DNA of 9,871 nucleotides from the NCBI GenBank assembly GCA_030150305.1, contig JASLGD010000165.1:1-9871 (forward strand), written 5' to 3'. The position numbers and the translations under genes were made by a program. The notes beneath the pieces were generated by a model. The model worked only from the letters and a program-made list of their open reading frames with translations. It was not told the origin of the DNA and did no database searches. The stretch is from Caldimonas sp. Lineage in GTDB: Bacteria; Pseudomonadota; Gammaproteobacteria; Burkholderiales; Burkholderiaceae_C. How positions within the stretch are numbered: position 1 is the stretch's first letter; every line of letters starts with the position of its first letter. Shown here one piece after another: positions 1 through 7,554 of this stretch.

Positions 1-14
1 ACCGCCCGCCCGCT

Positions 15-1631
15 ATGCCACGCCGCCTTCGCCTCGCCCTGCCCGCCCTCGCCGCGACGCTCGCGGCGTGCGTCTCGTCGTCGCCGTCGTCCGGTGCCGG
101 CGACCGTCGCGCGCTCGACGCGATCGACACCGTCGTCGTCATCTACGCCGAAAACCGCGCGTTCGACACGCTGTTCGGACGCTTCCCCGGCGCCGACGGC
201 ATCCCCGGCGTCAATCCGAGCGCGTCGGGCAACTACGTGCCGCAGGTCGACCGCGACGGCTCGCCGCTCGCGACGCTGCCGCCGGTGTTCGGCGGCATGA
301 CGGCGGCGAACCAGCCGATCACGATCAGCGAGGAGCAGACGCGCGGGCTCGCGAACGCGCCGTTCGTGCTCAACGGCAAGAACGGCCTCGCCGGCGGCAG
401 CGGCGTCGTCGTGCCGATCGAGCTGATGACGAAGAGCCCCGTGCATCGCTACTACCAGAGCATCATGCAGATCGACGGCGGCAGCAACGACGGCTTCGCC
501 GCATGGTCGGACGTGGGCAGCCTCGTGATGGGCACCTACGACGGCAGCGGCCTCGCGATGTGGCAGGTCGCGCGCCGCTACACGCTCGCCGACCACTTCT
601 TCATGGGCGCCTTCGGCGGCTCGTTTCTCAACCACCAGTACCTCGTGTGCGCGTGCGCGCCCGAGTACCCCGACGCCGATCGCTCGCCGGCGAGGGAGCG
701 CATCAGCGCGGTCGAGACCGACGCGCGCGGCCGCGTCCGGCTCGTCACGGCGGCCGCATCGGCGAGCAGCGCGCTCGCCGGCGCGCCGCGCTTCGTTCGC
801 GACGGCGACCTGACTCCGAAGGACGAGCACGGGATGTTCTACGCGATCAACACGATGCAGCCGGCATACCAGCCGAGCGGCGTCGCGGCCGCAGCAGGCG
901 GCGATCCGCGCTACGGCAATCCCGCCGACCCGCAGACCCTGCCGCCGCAGCGTGCGGCGACGATCGCCGACCGCCTCGACGCGAAGGGCGTCTCGTGGGC
1001 GTGGTACTCGGGCGCGTGGAACGCGGCGAGCGCGCTGACGCCGGCGGCGCGCGACATCATCTACAAGGGCAGCGTGCGCTTCCAGCCGCACCACCAGCCG
1101 TTCAACTACTACGCGGCGTTCGACCCGGCGACGCACGCCGACTACCGCGCCGCGCACCTGAAGGACTTCGACGGCGACTTCCTCGCCGACGCCGCCGCCG
1201 GCAAGCTGCCCTCGGTGTCGTTCTACAAGCCGCAGGGCAACCTCAACCAGCACCCCGGGTCGAGCACGGTCGCGCTCGGCGACGCGCACCTCGCGTCGGT
1301 CGTCGCCGCGCTCGAGAAGAGCCCGCAGTGGCCGCACATGCTCGTCGTCGTCACTTACGACGAGAACGGCGGCTTCTGGGACCACGCGCGCGTGCCGAAG
1401 GGCGACCGCTGGGGGCCGGCGACGCGCGTGCCGGCGATCGTCGTCTCGCCGTTCGCGAAGAAGGGCTTCGTCGACAAGACGCCGTACGACACGGCGTCGA
1501 TCCTGCGCTTCGTCACGCGCCGCTGGAACCTCGCGCCGCTGCCCGGCGTCGAGATGCGCGACCGCGCGCTCGCCGCCAACGGCGAGCCGCCGATGGGCGA
1601 TCTGACCGCCGCGCTCGAGGCGCCGCGATGA
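15..1631 (+). CDS. acpA: Secreted lipoprotein acid phosphatase (AcpA / phospholipase C superfamily)
   Basis: This 538-residue protein resembles the Burkholderia-type acid phosphatases of the phospholipase C/AcpA superfamily, which hydrolyse phosphomonoesters outside the cytoplasm. The N-terminus has Arg at residues 3, 4 and 6, a short hydrophobic stretch and a lipobox L16-A17-A18-C19, so a lipid-anchored envelope protein is predicted. The superfamily metal-binding motif Glu46-Asn47 lies in the ENRAFD sequence at 46-51. Ser203, in GGSFLNHQ, sits where AcpA has its nucleophile. The motif YDENGGFWDH (448-457, Asp449/Glu450) matches the C-terminal metal-binding site. Length and motif order suit a complete enzyme. 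No purine-rich ribosome site is visible in the 14 nt before the ATG and the frame stays open to the edge, so the start could lie slightly upstream, although the signal peptide fits this ATG. Its stop overlaps the start of the oligopeptidase gene. Substrate is unknown; phospholipase C activity is the main alternative. Confidence 0.88.
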   Translation: MPRRLRLALPALAATLAACVSSSPSSGAGDRRALDAIDTVVVIYAENRAFDTLFGRFPGADGIPGVNPSASGNYVPQVDRDGSPLATLPPVFGGMTAANQPITISEEQTRGLANAPFVLNGKNGLAGGSGVVVPIELMTKSPVHRYYQSIMQIDGGSNDGFAAWSDVGSLVMGTYDGSGLAMWQVARRYTLADHFFMGAFGGSFLNHQYLVCACAPEYPDADRSPARERISAVETDARGRVRLVTAAASASSALAGAPRFVRDGDLTPKDEHGMFYAINTMQPAYQPSGVAAAAGGDPRYGNPADPQTLPPQRAATIADRLDAKGVSWAWYSGAWNAASALTPAARDIIYKGSVRFQPHHQPFNYYAAFDPATHADYRAAHLKDFDGDFLADAAAGKLPSVSFYKPQGNLNQHPGSSTVALGDAHLASVVAALEKSPQWPHMLVVVTYDENGGFWDHARVPKGDRWGPATRVPAIVVSPFAKKGFVDKTPYDTASILRFVTRRWNLAPLPGVEMRDRALAANGEPPMGDLTAALEAPR

Positions 1632-3697
1632 GCCAGGCGGCCGCGCCGCGCGCGCCCGTCGAGGCGCGCGACGTCAGCGTGCACGGCGATCCGCGCAGCG
1701 ACGAGTACCACTGGCTGCGCGACCGCGACGATCCGCGCACGCTCGCCTACCTGCGCGCCGAGAACGCGTACGCCGACGACTGGTTCGCGCCGCACGCGTC
1801 GCTGAAAGAGCAGCTCTACCAGGAGATGGTCTCGCGCATCCAGCAGGACGACGACTCGGTGCCGATGCGAAAGGGCGAGTGGTGGTACTCGACGCGCGTG
1901 CGCCAAGGCGAGCAGTACCCGCGGTTTCTGCGCCGGCGCGCGCTCGGGCCCGAGCGGCGCTTCGATCCCGACGGCGCCGACGAGACGCTGCTCGACCTGA
2001 ACGCGATGGCGGTCGGCCAGCCCTTCCTGTCGCTCGGCGTGACCGCGGTCTCGCGCGACGCGACGCGCCTCGCGTACACGGTCGACCACTCCGGCGGCCG
2101 CGACTACACGTTGCACGTCAAGGACCTCGCGAGCGGCGCCGTCGATGCGTGGTCGGTCGAGCAGGTGGCGTCGGCGGCGTGGGCGAACGACAGCCGCACG
2201 CTCTACTACGTCACGATGGACGAGACGAAGCGCGCCAACCGGCTGTGGCGCCACGTCGTCGGCTCGGCGGATGCCGACGAGCTGCTGTTCGAGGAGGCCG
2301 ACGAGCTGTTCGACGTCGGCGTCGCGAAGACGCTCGACGAGCGCTGGATCCTGGTCGGCAGCCAGAGCAAGGATGCATCGGAGTGGCGCGTCGCCGACGC
2401 CGACCTGGGCGGCGGCGCGACCTTCGCGATGCGCACCGTGCTCGCGCGCCGCGCCGACGTCGAGTACGACGTCGAGCACCGCGCCGGCGCTTTCTGGGTC
2501 CGCATCAACGACACCGGGCGCAACTTCCGCCTCGTCACCGTCGACGCCGCGGCCCCCGACCTCGCGAGCGCGACCGAGGTGATCGCGCCGCGCGACGACG
2601 TCATGCTCGACGACGTCGACGTGTTCGCGGGCCACCTCGTCGTCACCGAGCGCGCCGCCGGCAGCCTGCGGCTGCGCGTGGTCGACCTCGCTTCGGGCGA
2701 CGACCACACGATCGCGTTCGACGAGCCGGCGTACAGCGTCCACACGAGCGGCAACGCCGAGTTCGAGACGACGACGCTGCGCTTCGTCTACACGTCGATG
2801 ACAACGCCGCCCTCGACGTACGACTACGACCTCGCGACGCGCGAGCGCACGTTGAGGAAGCGCCAGCCAGTGCCCGGCTACGACCCCGCGCTCTACGCCA
2901 GCGAGCGCATCTTGGCGACCGCGCGCGACGACACGCAGGTGCCGATCTCGCTCGTCTACCGCAAGGACCGCAAGCTCGCGGCGCCGCAGCCGCTGCTGCT
3001 CTACGGCTACGGCGCCTACGGCATCCCGATCGACCCGGCGTTCGCGCAGACGCGCGTTTCGCTGCTCGACCGCGGCGTCGTCTTCGCGATCGCGCACATC
3101 CGCGGCGGCGGCGACCTCGGCCGCACCTGGTACGAGGCCGGCAAGATGGCGCGGAAGCAGACGACGTTCGACGACTTCATCGCCTGCGCCGACGCGCTCG
3201 TCGCGAGCGGCCGGACGACGCCGGCGCAGCTCGCGATCGAAGGCGGCAGCGCCGGCGGGCTGCTGATGGGCGCGGTCGTCAACCAGCGCCCGGAGCTCTT
3301 CCGCGCCGTCGTCGCGCAGGTGCCGTTCGTCGACGTCGTCACGACGATGCTCGACGAGTCGATGCCGCTCACCGTCGGCGAGTTCATCGAGTGGGGCAAC
3401 CCGAAGATCGCCGAGCAGTACGCGTGGCTGCGCGCGTACAGCCCGTACGACAATCTCAGGCGCGGCGCGTATCCGGCGATGCTCGTCCGCACCGGCCTCA
3501 ACGACACGCAGGTCGCGTACTGGGAGCCCGCGAAGTACGTCGCGCGGCTGCGCACGCTGAAGACCGACGATCGCCCGCTCGTCTTCAGGATCAACCTCGA
3601 AGTCGGCCACGGCGGCGCGTCGGGCCGCTTCGACCGCCTGCGCGAGATCGCCGAGGACGACGTCTTCGTCCTCGTCGAGCTCGGCGTCGCGTCCTGA
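1628..3697 (+). CDS. ptrB: Oligopeptidase B (serine peptidase family S9A)
   Basis: This is a complete 689-residue oligopeptidase B, a cytoplasmic serine peptidase that cuts short peptides after basic residues. No signal peptide is present. An N-terminal beta-propeller region is followed by an alpha/beta-hydrolase domain. The catalytic triad is Ser541 (GGSAGG), Asp626 (TGLNDTQ) and His661 (GHGGASGR); the spacings of 85 and 35 residues equal those I recall for E. coli OpdB (532/617/652). The conserved stretches AHIRGGGDLGR, VPFVDVVTTMLDES and YWEPAKYVARLR are also family hallmarks. The ATG overlaps the upstream TGA as ATGA and is preceded by GAGG at 1617-1620 with a 7-nt spacer, which fixes the start and suggests translational coupling to the phosphatase. 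Of the two glutamates known to read the basic P1 residue (576 and 578 in the enterobacterial enzyme), the first is kept as Glu585 but the second aligns with Ile587, so specificity may be altered. Confidence 0.95.
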   Translation: MSQAAAPRAPVEARDVSVHGDPRSDEYHWLRDRDDPRTLAYLRAENAYADDWFAPHASLKEQLYQEMVSRIQQDDDSVPMRKGEWWYSTRVRQGEQYPRFLRRRALGPERRFDPDGADETLLDLNAMAVGQPFLSLGVTAVSRDATRLAYTVDHSGGRDYTLHVKDLASGAVDAWSVEQVASAAWANDSRTLYYVTMDETKRANRLWRHVVGSADADELLFEEADELFDVGVAKTLDERWILVGSQSKDASEWRVADADLGGGATFAMRTVLARRADVEYDVEHRAGAFWVRINDTGRNFRLVTVDAAAPDLASATEVIAPRDDVMLDDVDVFAGHLVVTERAAGSLRLRVVDLASGDDHTIAFDEPAYSVHTSGNAEFETTTLRFVYTSMTTPPSTYDYDLATRERTLRKRQPVPGYDPALYASERILATARDDTQVPISLVYRKDRKLAAPQPLLLYGYGAYGIPIDPAFAQTRVSLLDRGVVFAIAHIRGGGDLGRTWYEAGKMARKQTTFDDFIACADALVASGRTTPAQLAIEGGSAGGLLMGAVVNQRPELFRAVVAQVPFVDVVTTMLDESMPLTVGEFIEWGNPKIAEQYAWLRAYSPYDNLRRGAYPAMLVRTGLNDTQVAYWEPAKYVARLRTLKTDDRPLVFRINLEVGHGGASGRFDRLREIAEDDVFVLVELGVAS

Positions 3698-4746
3698 GCG
3701 CCGCCGCGCCGTCGCCGCACGCGCGGCCGCGCGCGCTGCGCGCGATCGTCGCGCTGTTGCTCGCGAGCGTGCTTGCGCTCACGTGGGCGCAGCGGTTCGT
3801 GAGCGACGGGCCGTGGTGGCTGGAGCTGTCGCGCTACCTGCCGTTTCCGCTCCTCGTCGCGCCCGCGGTCGTCGCGCTGCTGCTCTCGCTCCGGCTCGGC
3901 TGGCGCTGGCTGCTCGCGGCGGCGGCGACGATCGTCGCGTTCGCGACGCTCGCGATGGGCCTGGTCTGGAACGCCGACGCGGGCGCCGATGCTGCGGTCG
4001 ACGTCCGCTTCATGACCTACAACGTCAAGGCGCTGCTCGCGATCGAACGTCCCGGCGGCCTCGCGGCGCTCGCCGCCGAGATCGAACGGCACCGGCCCGA
4101 TGTCCTCGTCATGCAGGACGCCGGCCCGCTGACGCGCGGACGCGGCGATCGCGATCACCCGGGTGCGATGTTCGGCTTGCCGGAAGTCGAACGCCACGGG
4201 CAGTACGTCATCGCGAGCCGCTGGCCGCTGCAGGGATGTGCGACGTCGACGGCGCGCGGCGACGGCGGCGAAGCGGTGCTCGACTTCGTGCGCTGCACGG
4301 TCGAGCGCCCGGGCGGCGCGTTCGAGATCGCCGACGTTCACCTCGAGTCGCCGCGCATCGGGCTCGTCGCTGCGCGCCAGGAGGGCCTCGACGGCATCGA
4401 CCTGTGGCAGAGCAACCACGCCGGCCGCGTCGCGCAGGCGCGCGCGCTCGCGGCCGTGCTGCGCACGCGCGCCCATGCGCTCGTCGTCGGCGGCGACCTG
4501 AACTCGCCCGACGCGTCGGCGGCGATGCAGGCGCTGTTCGCGATCGGCCTGCGCGACGCCTTCGCGGCCGCGGGCCGCGGCTGGGGCTACACGTACGGAC
4601 ACCGGCTCAGGCCGCGCTTCTCGTTCCTGCGCATCGACCACGTCCTCGTCAGCGACGACGTCGTCGTCGTGCGCGCGTTCGTGGGCGGGAAGGACGCGTC
4701 CGACCACCGGCCGGTGATCGCCGATCTGCGCCTGCCGCAGCGCTGA
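3694..4746 (+). CDS. Membrane-anchored endonuclease/exonuclease/phosphatase (EEP) domain protein
   Basis: About 350 residues if started at the CTG overlapping the preceding TGA (3694-3697). The N-terminal region has a basic segment (His9 to Arg16) followed by about three hydrophobic helices near residues 17-32, 49-66 and 72-92. A Mg-dependent EEP hydrolase domain then runs to the end. Visible EEP residues are Asn110 (TYNVK), Asp214 and His216 (DVHLES), Asp268 and Asn270 (GGDLNSP), a later RIDHVLVS, and Asp337-His338 (SDHRPV). The usual metal-binding Glu after the Gln of the second motif is Asp142 (VMQDA). Three helices plus an extracytoplasmic EEP domain recall VanJ-type lipid pyrophosphate phosphatases, but nuclease or other phosphodiesterase activity is equally possible. 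No ATG, GTG or TTG exists in frame near the junction. Alternatives are TTG 3757, GTG 3769 (both inside helix 1) and ATG 3955 (which would drop the membrane part). Identity of the domain is firm; start and substrate are not. Confidence 0.85.
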   Translation: MSAAAPSPHARPRALRAIVALLLASVLALTWAQRFVSDGPWWLELSRYLPFPLLVAPAVVALLLSLRLGWRWLLAAAATIVAFATLAMGLVWNADAGADAAVDVRFMTYNVKALLAIERPGGLAALAAEIERHRPDVLVMQDAGPLTRGRGDRDHPGAMFGLPEVERHGQYVIASRWPLQGCATSTARGDGGEAVLDFVRCTVERPGGAFEIADVHLESPRIGLVAARQEGLDGIDLWQSNHAGRVAQARALAAVLRTRAHALVVGGDLNSPDASAAMQALFAIGLRDAFAAAGRGWGYTYGHRLRPRFSFLRIDHVLVSDDVVVVRAFVGGKDASDHRPVIADLRLPQR

Positions 4747-4768
4747 GCGGCGCGCGATCGCGACGCTC
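4745..4768. terminator. Hairpin between convergent genes, possible terminator
   Basis: GAGCG (4745-4749) pairs with CGCTC (4764-4768). After one G-A mismatch, CGCG (4751-4754) pairs with CGCG (4759-4762) around a CGAT loop. The hairpin begins in the EEP stop codon and fills the 23-nt gap to the stop of the convergent cleavage-enzyme gene, the place where a bidirectional terminator is expected. There is no U-tract on either side, so termination activity is inference, and GC-rich DNA forms such pairings often by chance. Confidence 0.35.
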
Positions 4769-4769
4769 G

Positions 4770-5627
4770 CTACGCCGGGGCCGTGCTGGCAGGCACTGGT
4801 GCGAGGCCGAGCAGCCGACGCGCCTCGGCCGCGGTCGCGGGCCTGCGGCCGAACTCCTCGCACAGCCGCGCCACCTGCGCGACGAGCGCGGCGTTCGACG
4901 GCGCGAGCGTCGCCTTGTCGAGGCGGACGTTGTCCTCGAGGCCGGTGCGGCAATGGCCGCCGAGCTCGAGCGACCAGCGCGCGAGCGTCAGCTGGTCCTT
5001 GCCGATGCCGGCGCCCGTCCACGTCGCTTCCGGCGAGAGGCGCTTCAGCGTCCTGACGTAGAACTCGAACACCTCGCGGTCGACCGGCATCGCGTTCTTC
5101 ACGCCCATCACGAACTGCACGTGCAGGTGGCCGGGAATGCGGCCGTCCTTCTGCATCGCCGCGGCCTGGAAGATCATCGAGAGGTCGAACGCCTCGACCT
5201 CGGGCTTGATGCCGTAGCGCTTCATCTCGCTCGCGAGCCAGTCGACGAGCTCGGGCGCGTTGTCGTAGACGCGGGTCGGGAAGTTGACCGAGCCGGTCGC
5301 GAGCGACGCCATGTCGGGCTTCAGCGACAGCATGCCTCCGCGCTCGCGGCCGGCGCCCGAGCGGCCGCCGGTCGAGACCTGCGTGATCATCCCGGGAGCG
5401 TGCTTGCGGATGCCGTCGAGCACCTGCGCGAAGCGCTCGGGCGCCGAGCTCGGCGTGCCGTCATCGTTTCGCACGTGCAGGTGCACGAGCGTCGCGCCGG
5501 CCTCGAACGCGGCTTGCGTCGACTCGACCTGCTCGGCGACGCTGATCGGCACCGCCGGGTTGTCGGCCTTCTTCGGCAGCGAGCCGGTGATCGCGACCGA
5601 GATGATGCAGGGGGTGTTCGACGTCAT
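4770..5627 (-). CDS. BKACE-family beta-keto acid cleavage enzyme (DUF849)
   Basis: This 285-residue protein belongs to the BKACE family (often named 3-keto-5-aminohexanoate cleavage protein). These Zn-dependent TIM-barrel enzymes convert a beta-keto acid plus acetyl-CoA into acetoacetate plus a new acyl-CoA. The Zn ligands are visible as His49 and His51 (VHLHVR) and Glu231; Ser85 (STGGRSG), Arg227 and Asp232 (RTGLEDN) match the catalytic residues of the Cloacimonas enzyme Kce, where Arg, Glu and Asp have the same spacing (226/230/231). A conserved PEVEAFD lies at 142-148. The ATG overlaps the stop of the dehydratase gene (ATGA), and GGGAGG at 5637-5632 lies 4 nt upstream, so it is the last gene of the operon. 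Family members differ widely in substrate, which sequence alone does not settle. The setting next to a protocatechuate-forming enzyme makes beta-ketoadipate an attractive but unproven substrate. Confidence 0.93.
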   Translation of the reverse strand: MTSNTPCIISVAITGSLPKKADNPAVPISVAEQVESTQAAFEAGATLVHLHVRNDDGTPSSAPERFAQVLDGIRKHAPGMITQVSTGGRSGAGRERGGMLSLKPDMASLATGSVNFPTRVYDNAPELVDWLASEMKRYGIKPEVEAFDLSMIFQAAAMQKDGRIPGHLHVQFVMGVKNAMPVDREVFEFYVRTLKRLSPEATWTGAGIGKDQLTLARWSLELGGHCRTGLEDNVRLDKATLAPSNAALVAQVARLCEEFGRRPATAAEARRLLGLAPVPASTAPA

Positions 5628-7540
5628 GGGGCCTCCCGGGGAAGTGGATCGCGCTGCTCCTGCGATGCCAGTCGCGCCGGCGCGTTGAGCGCACCGTACG
5701 CGTCGTAGCCCGATCGCTGCACGATCTCGAAGAAGAAGCGCTCGGCGAACGGTTCGCTGTAGGCGTGGAAGTATTCGCCGCCCGCGGCGTCGCGGTCGTA
5801 GAGGATGCCGAGCCTGCGCATTCGCTCGACGACGCGTTCGTCGAGCGCGAAGCGCGCGATCAGGTCGTCGTAGTAGTTGCCGGAGACGGCGACGAAGCGG
5901 GCGCCGCGCTCGCGCAGCGCCTCCATCGTCGCGAAGATGTCGGCGCACGAGAGCGCGATGTGGTGGACCGCGGGCTTGCCGCCGAGCGTCGCGACCGTCC
6001 GCGCCGTGCGCGTGCGGGCGCTCCGCGAGACGTTGAGGACGATGCGCACGCGCCGGTCGGCGGTCTGCACGCTGCACGTGCGGACGAGCCCGAACGGGTC
6101 GGCGAGCTCGAGGCTTTCGCCGGCGTCGAGCGCGAGCACGCTGCGCGAGAACAGCACCCACGTGTCGAGCTGGTCGGTGGTCATGCCGAGTGCGATGTGG
6201 TCGACGCGGTCGAGGCCCGCGCCTTCGGTCGACGCCGTGTCTTCGGCGACGAAGTCGGCGGCGGCGAGGCCTTCGGGCCCGAGCGACTGCGGGACGAAGT
6301 GGACGAGCATGCCGCCCGGCGAGCGCATCGCGGGCAGGCGCAGCTCGCCGTTGCTCAGGGGGCTGTCGAAGCGCGCCGAGAGCAGCGCGGTCGCCCGCGT
6401 CACCGCCCGCCCTGCGTCGTCGGAGACGAGCCCGATCGCGCTGACGCACGCGCCCTGCTCGGCGAAGCGCTCGCGCGCATCCGACCCGGGCTCGGCGTTG
6501 ACGACGAGCTGGATCGCGCCCTGCCGCCAGAGCGTGACGCGCTTCGAGCGATGGCGGCCGGCGCGCGAGAAGCCGAACCGGCCGAGCATCGTCTCGAGCG
6601 CCGCAGCGGCGTCGTCATCGACGCCGAACTCGACGAACGCGAAGCCGCCGAGCGCGGTCGGCGCCGGCGGATCCGCGAGCTCGATGCGGTCGACGATCCG
6701 CCGCTCCGCGGAGTCGCCGTGCTCGAGCCGCTTTCGCGACTCGCTCTCGAGCCAGAGGAGCGAGCGCATCGCGTCGAGCGCGGTGCGCCGGTTCGGCGTC
6801 TCGCGAAAGACGTCGTTGAAGATCTCGAGCGAGAGCGTGCCGCTGTAGCCGGTGCGCAGGACATGGATGAAGAAGCGGACGACGTCGAACTGGCCCTGGC
6901 CCGGGAAGTTGCGGTGATGCCGCGCCCACTGCAGCACGTCCATCGCGAGCAGCGGTGCGTCGGCCATCTGCACGAAGAAGATCCGCTCGCCGGGAATCGC
7001 TTCGATTCCGGCCGGATCGTCGCCGAGCGAGAGCGTGTGGAAGCTGTCGAGGATGACGCCGAGGTGCGGATGGTCGGCGCGCTCGACGATCCGCCACGCC
7101 TGCGCGTAGCGGTTGACGTGCCGGCCCCACGCGAGCGCCTCGTAGCCGATCCGCAGGTTGTGCCGCGCGGCGCGCTCGGCGAGCGCGTGCAACTGCGCAG
7201 CCGCGCGCTCCGGGTCGTCGAGCGCGTGCGGCGACGTGTTCGAGCAGACGAGCAGGAGCGGCGCGCCGAGCGTCTGCATGAGATCGAACTTGCGCTCGGC
7301 GCGATCGAGGCTCTTCGCGAAGAGCGCGTCGGGCATGCCCTCGAAGTCGCGAAACGGCTGGTAGAGGTCGATCCCGAGGCCGAGATCGGCGCAGATCGCG
7401 GCGAGCTCGCGCGCCGACGTCGTCGCGTGCACGAAGTCGTTCTCGAACAGCTCGATCGCGTCGAAGCGCGCGGCGGCGATCGCCTCGAGCTTCTGGCGGA
7501 GCGTCCCGCTGAGCGAGACGGTGGCGACGGCGCGGCGCAT
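5624..7540 (-). CDS. quiC: 3-Dehydroshikimate dehydratase fused to HPPD-like domain (QuiC type)
   Basis: This 638-residue two-domain protein matches QuiC1-type 3-dehydroshikimate dehydratases, which turn 3-dehydroshikimate into protocatechuate during quinate/shikimate catabolism. Residues 1 to about 270 form a sugar-phosphate-isomerase-like TIM barrel. The four metal ligands are in place: Glu134 (GYEALAWG), Asp165 (VILDSFH), Gln191 (FFVQMADA) and Glu239 (LSLEIFND), at the same numbers I recall for the Pseudomonas putida enzyme. Residues from about 295 to the end hold two VOC-fold halves resembling 4-hydroxyphenylpyruvate dioxygenase, with the 2-His-1-Glu set His448 (VDHIALG), His527 (HHIALS) and Glu605 (FFFEIVQR). 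Databases often list such proteins as isomerase/HPPD bifunctional. The ATG follows the upstream dehydrogenase stop by 14 nt with no clear ribosome site, suggesting translational coupling. The N-terminal ATVSLSGTL is typical, which supports this start. Its TGA overlaps the BKACE start. HPPD activity is doubtful; the C-terminal domain's role is unresolved. Confidence 0.94.
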   Translation of the reverse strand: MRRAVATVSLSGTLRQKLEAIAAARFDAIELFENDFVHATTSARELAAICADLGLGIDLYQPFRDFEGMPDALFAKSLDRAERKFDLMQTLGAPLLLVCSNTSPHALDDPERAAAQLHALAERAARHNLRIGYEALAWGRHVNRYAQAWRIVERADHPHLGVILDSFHTLSLGDDPAGIEAIPGERIFFVQMADAPLLAMDVLQWARHHRNFPGQGQFDVVRFFIHVLRTGYSGTLSLEIFNDVFRETPNRRTALDAMRSLLWLESESRKRLEHGDSAERRIVDRIELADPPAPTALGGFAFVEFGVDDDAAAALETMLGRFGFSRAGRHRSKRVTLWRQGAIQLVVNAEPGSDARERFAEQGACVSAIGLVSDDAGRAVTRATALLSARFDSPLSNGELRLPAMRSPGGMLVHFVPQSLGPEGLAAADFVAEDTASTEGAGLDRVDHIALGMTTDQLDTWVLFSRSVLALDAGESLELADPFGLVRTCSVQTADRRVRIVLNVSRSARTRTARTVATLGGKPAVHHIALSCADIFATMEALRERGARFVAVSGNYYDDLIARFALDERVVERMRRLGILYDRDAAGGEYFHAYSEPFAERFFFEIVQRSGYDAYGALNAPARLASQEQRDPLPREAP

Positions 7541-7554
7541 CGTGCTGAGGGCGG

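Noticed and set aside
68..1627. Open frame running through the phosphatase gene in the oligopeptidase frame, suggesting a longer oligopeptidase.
   Set aside because: The upstream extension is Arg-rich low-complexity sequence; the true start at 1628 has a ribosome site and gives the normal family length.
1355..3610. A 751-codon open frame antisense to the oligopeptidase gene.
   Set aside because: It is a GC-bias shadow: the translation is Arg/Ala/Val repetitive with no domain, while the opposite strand encodes a full enzyme with intact catalytic triad.
4640..4680. Short GTC/GAC-rich runs that look like a trinucleotide repeat.
   Set aside because: They fall in coding sequence, encode Asp/Val-rich stretches consistent with the EEP fold, and reflect codon bias.
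4770..5708. Plus-strand open frame continuing past the EEP gene over the BKACE region.
   Set aside because: Arg/Ala-rich shadow of a well-supported minus-strand enzyme.
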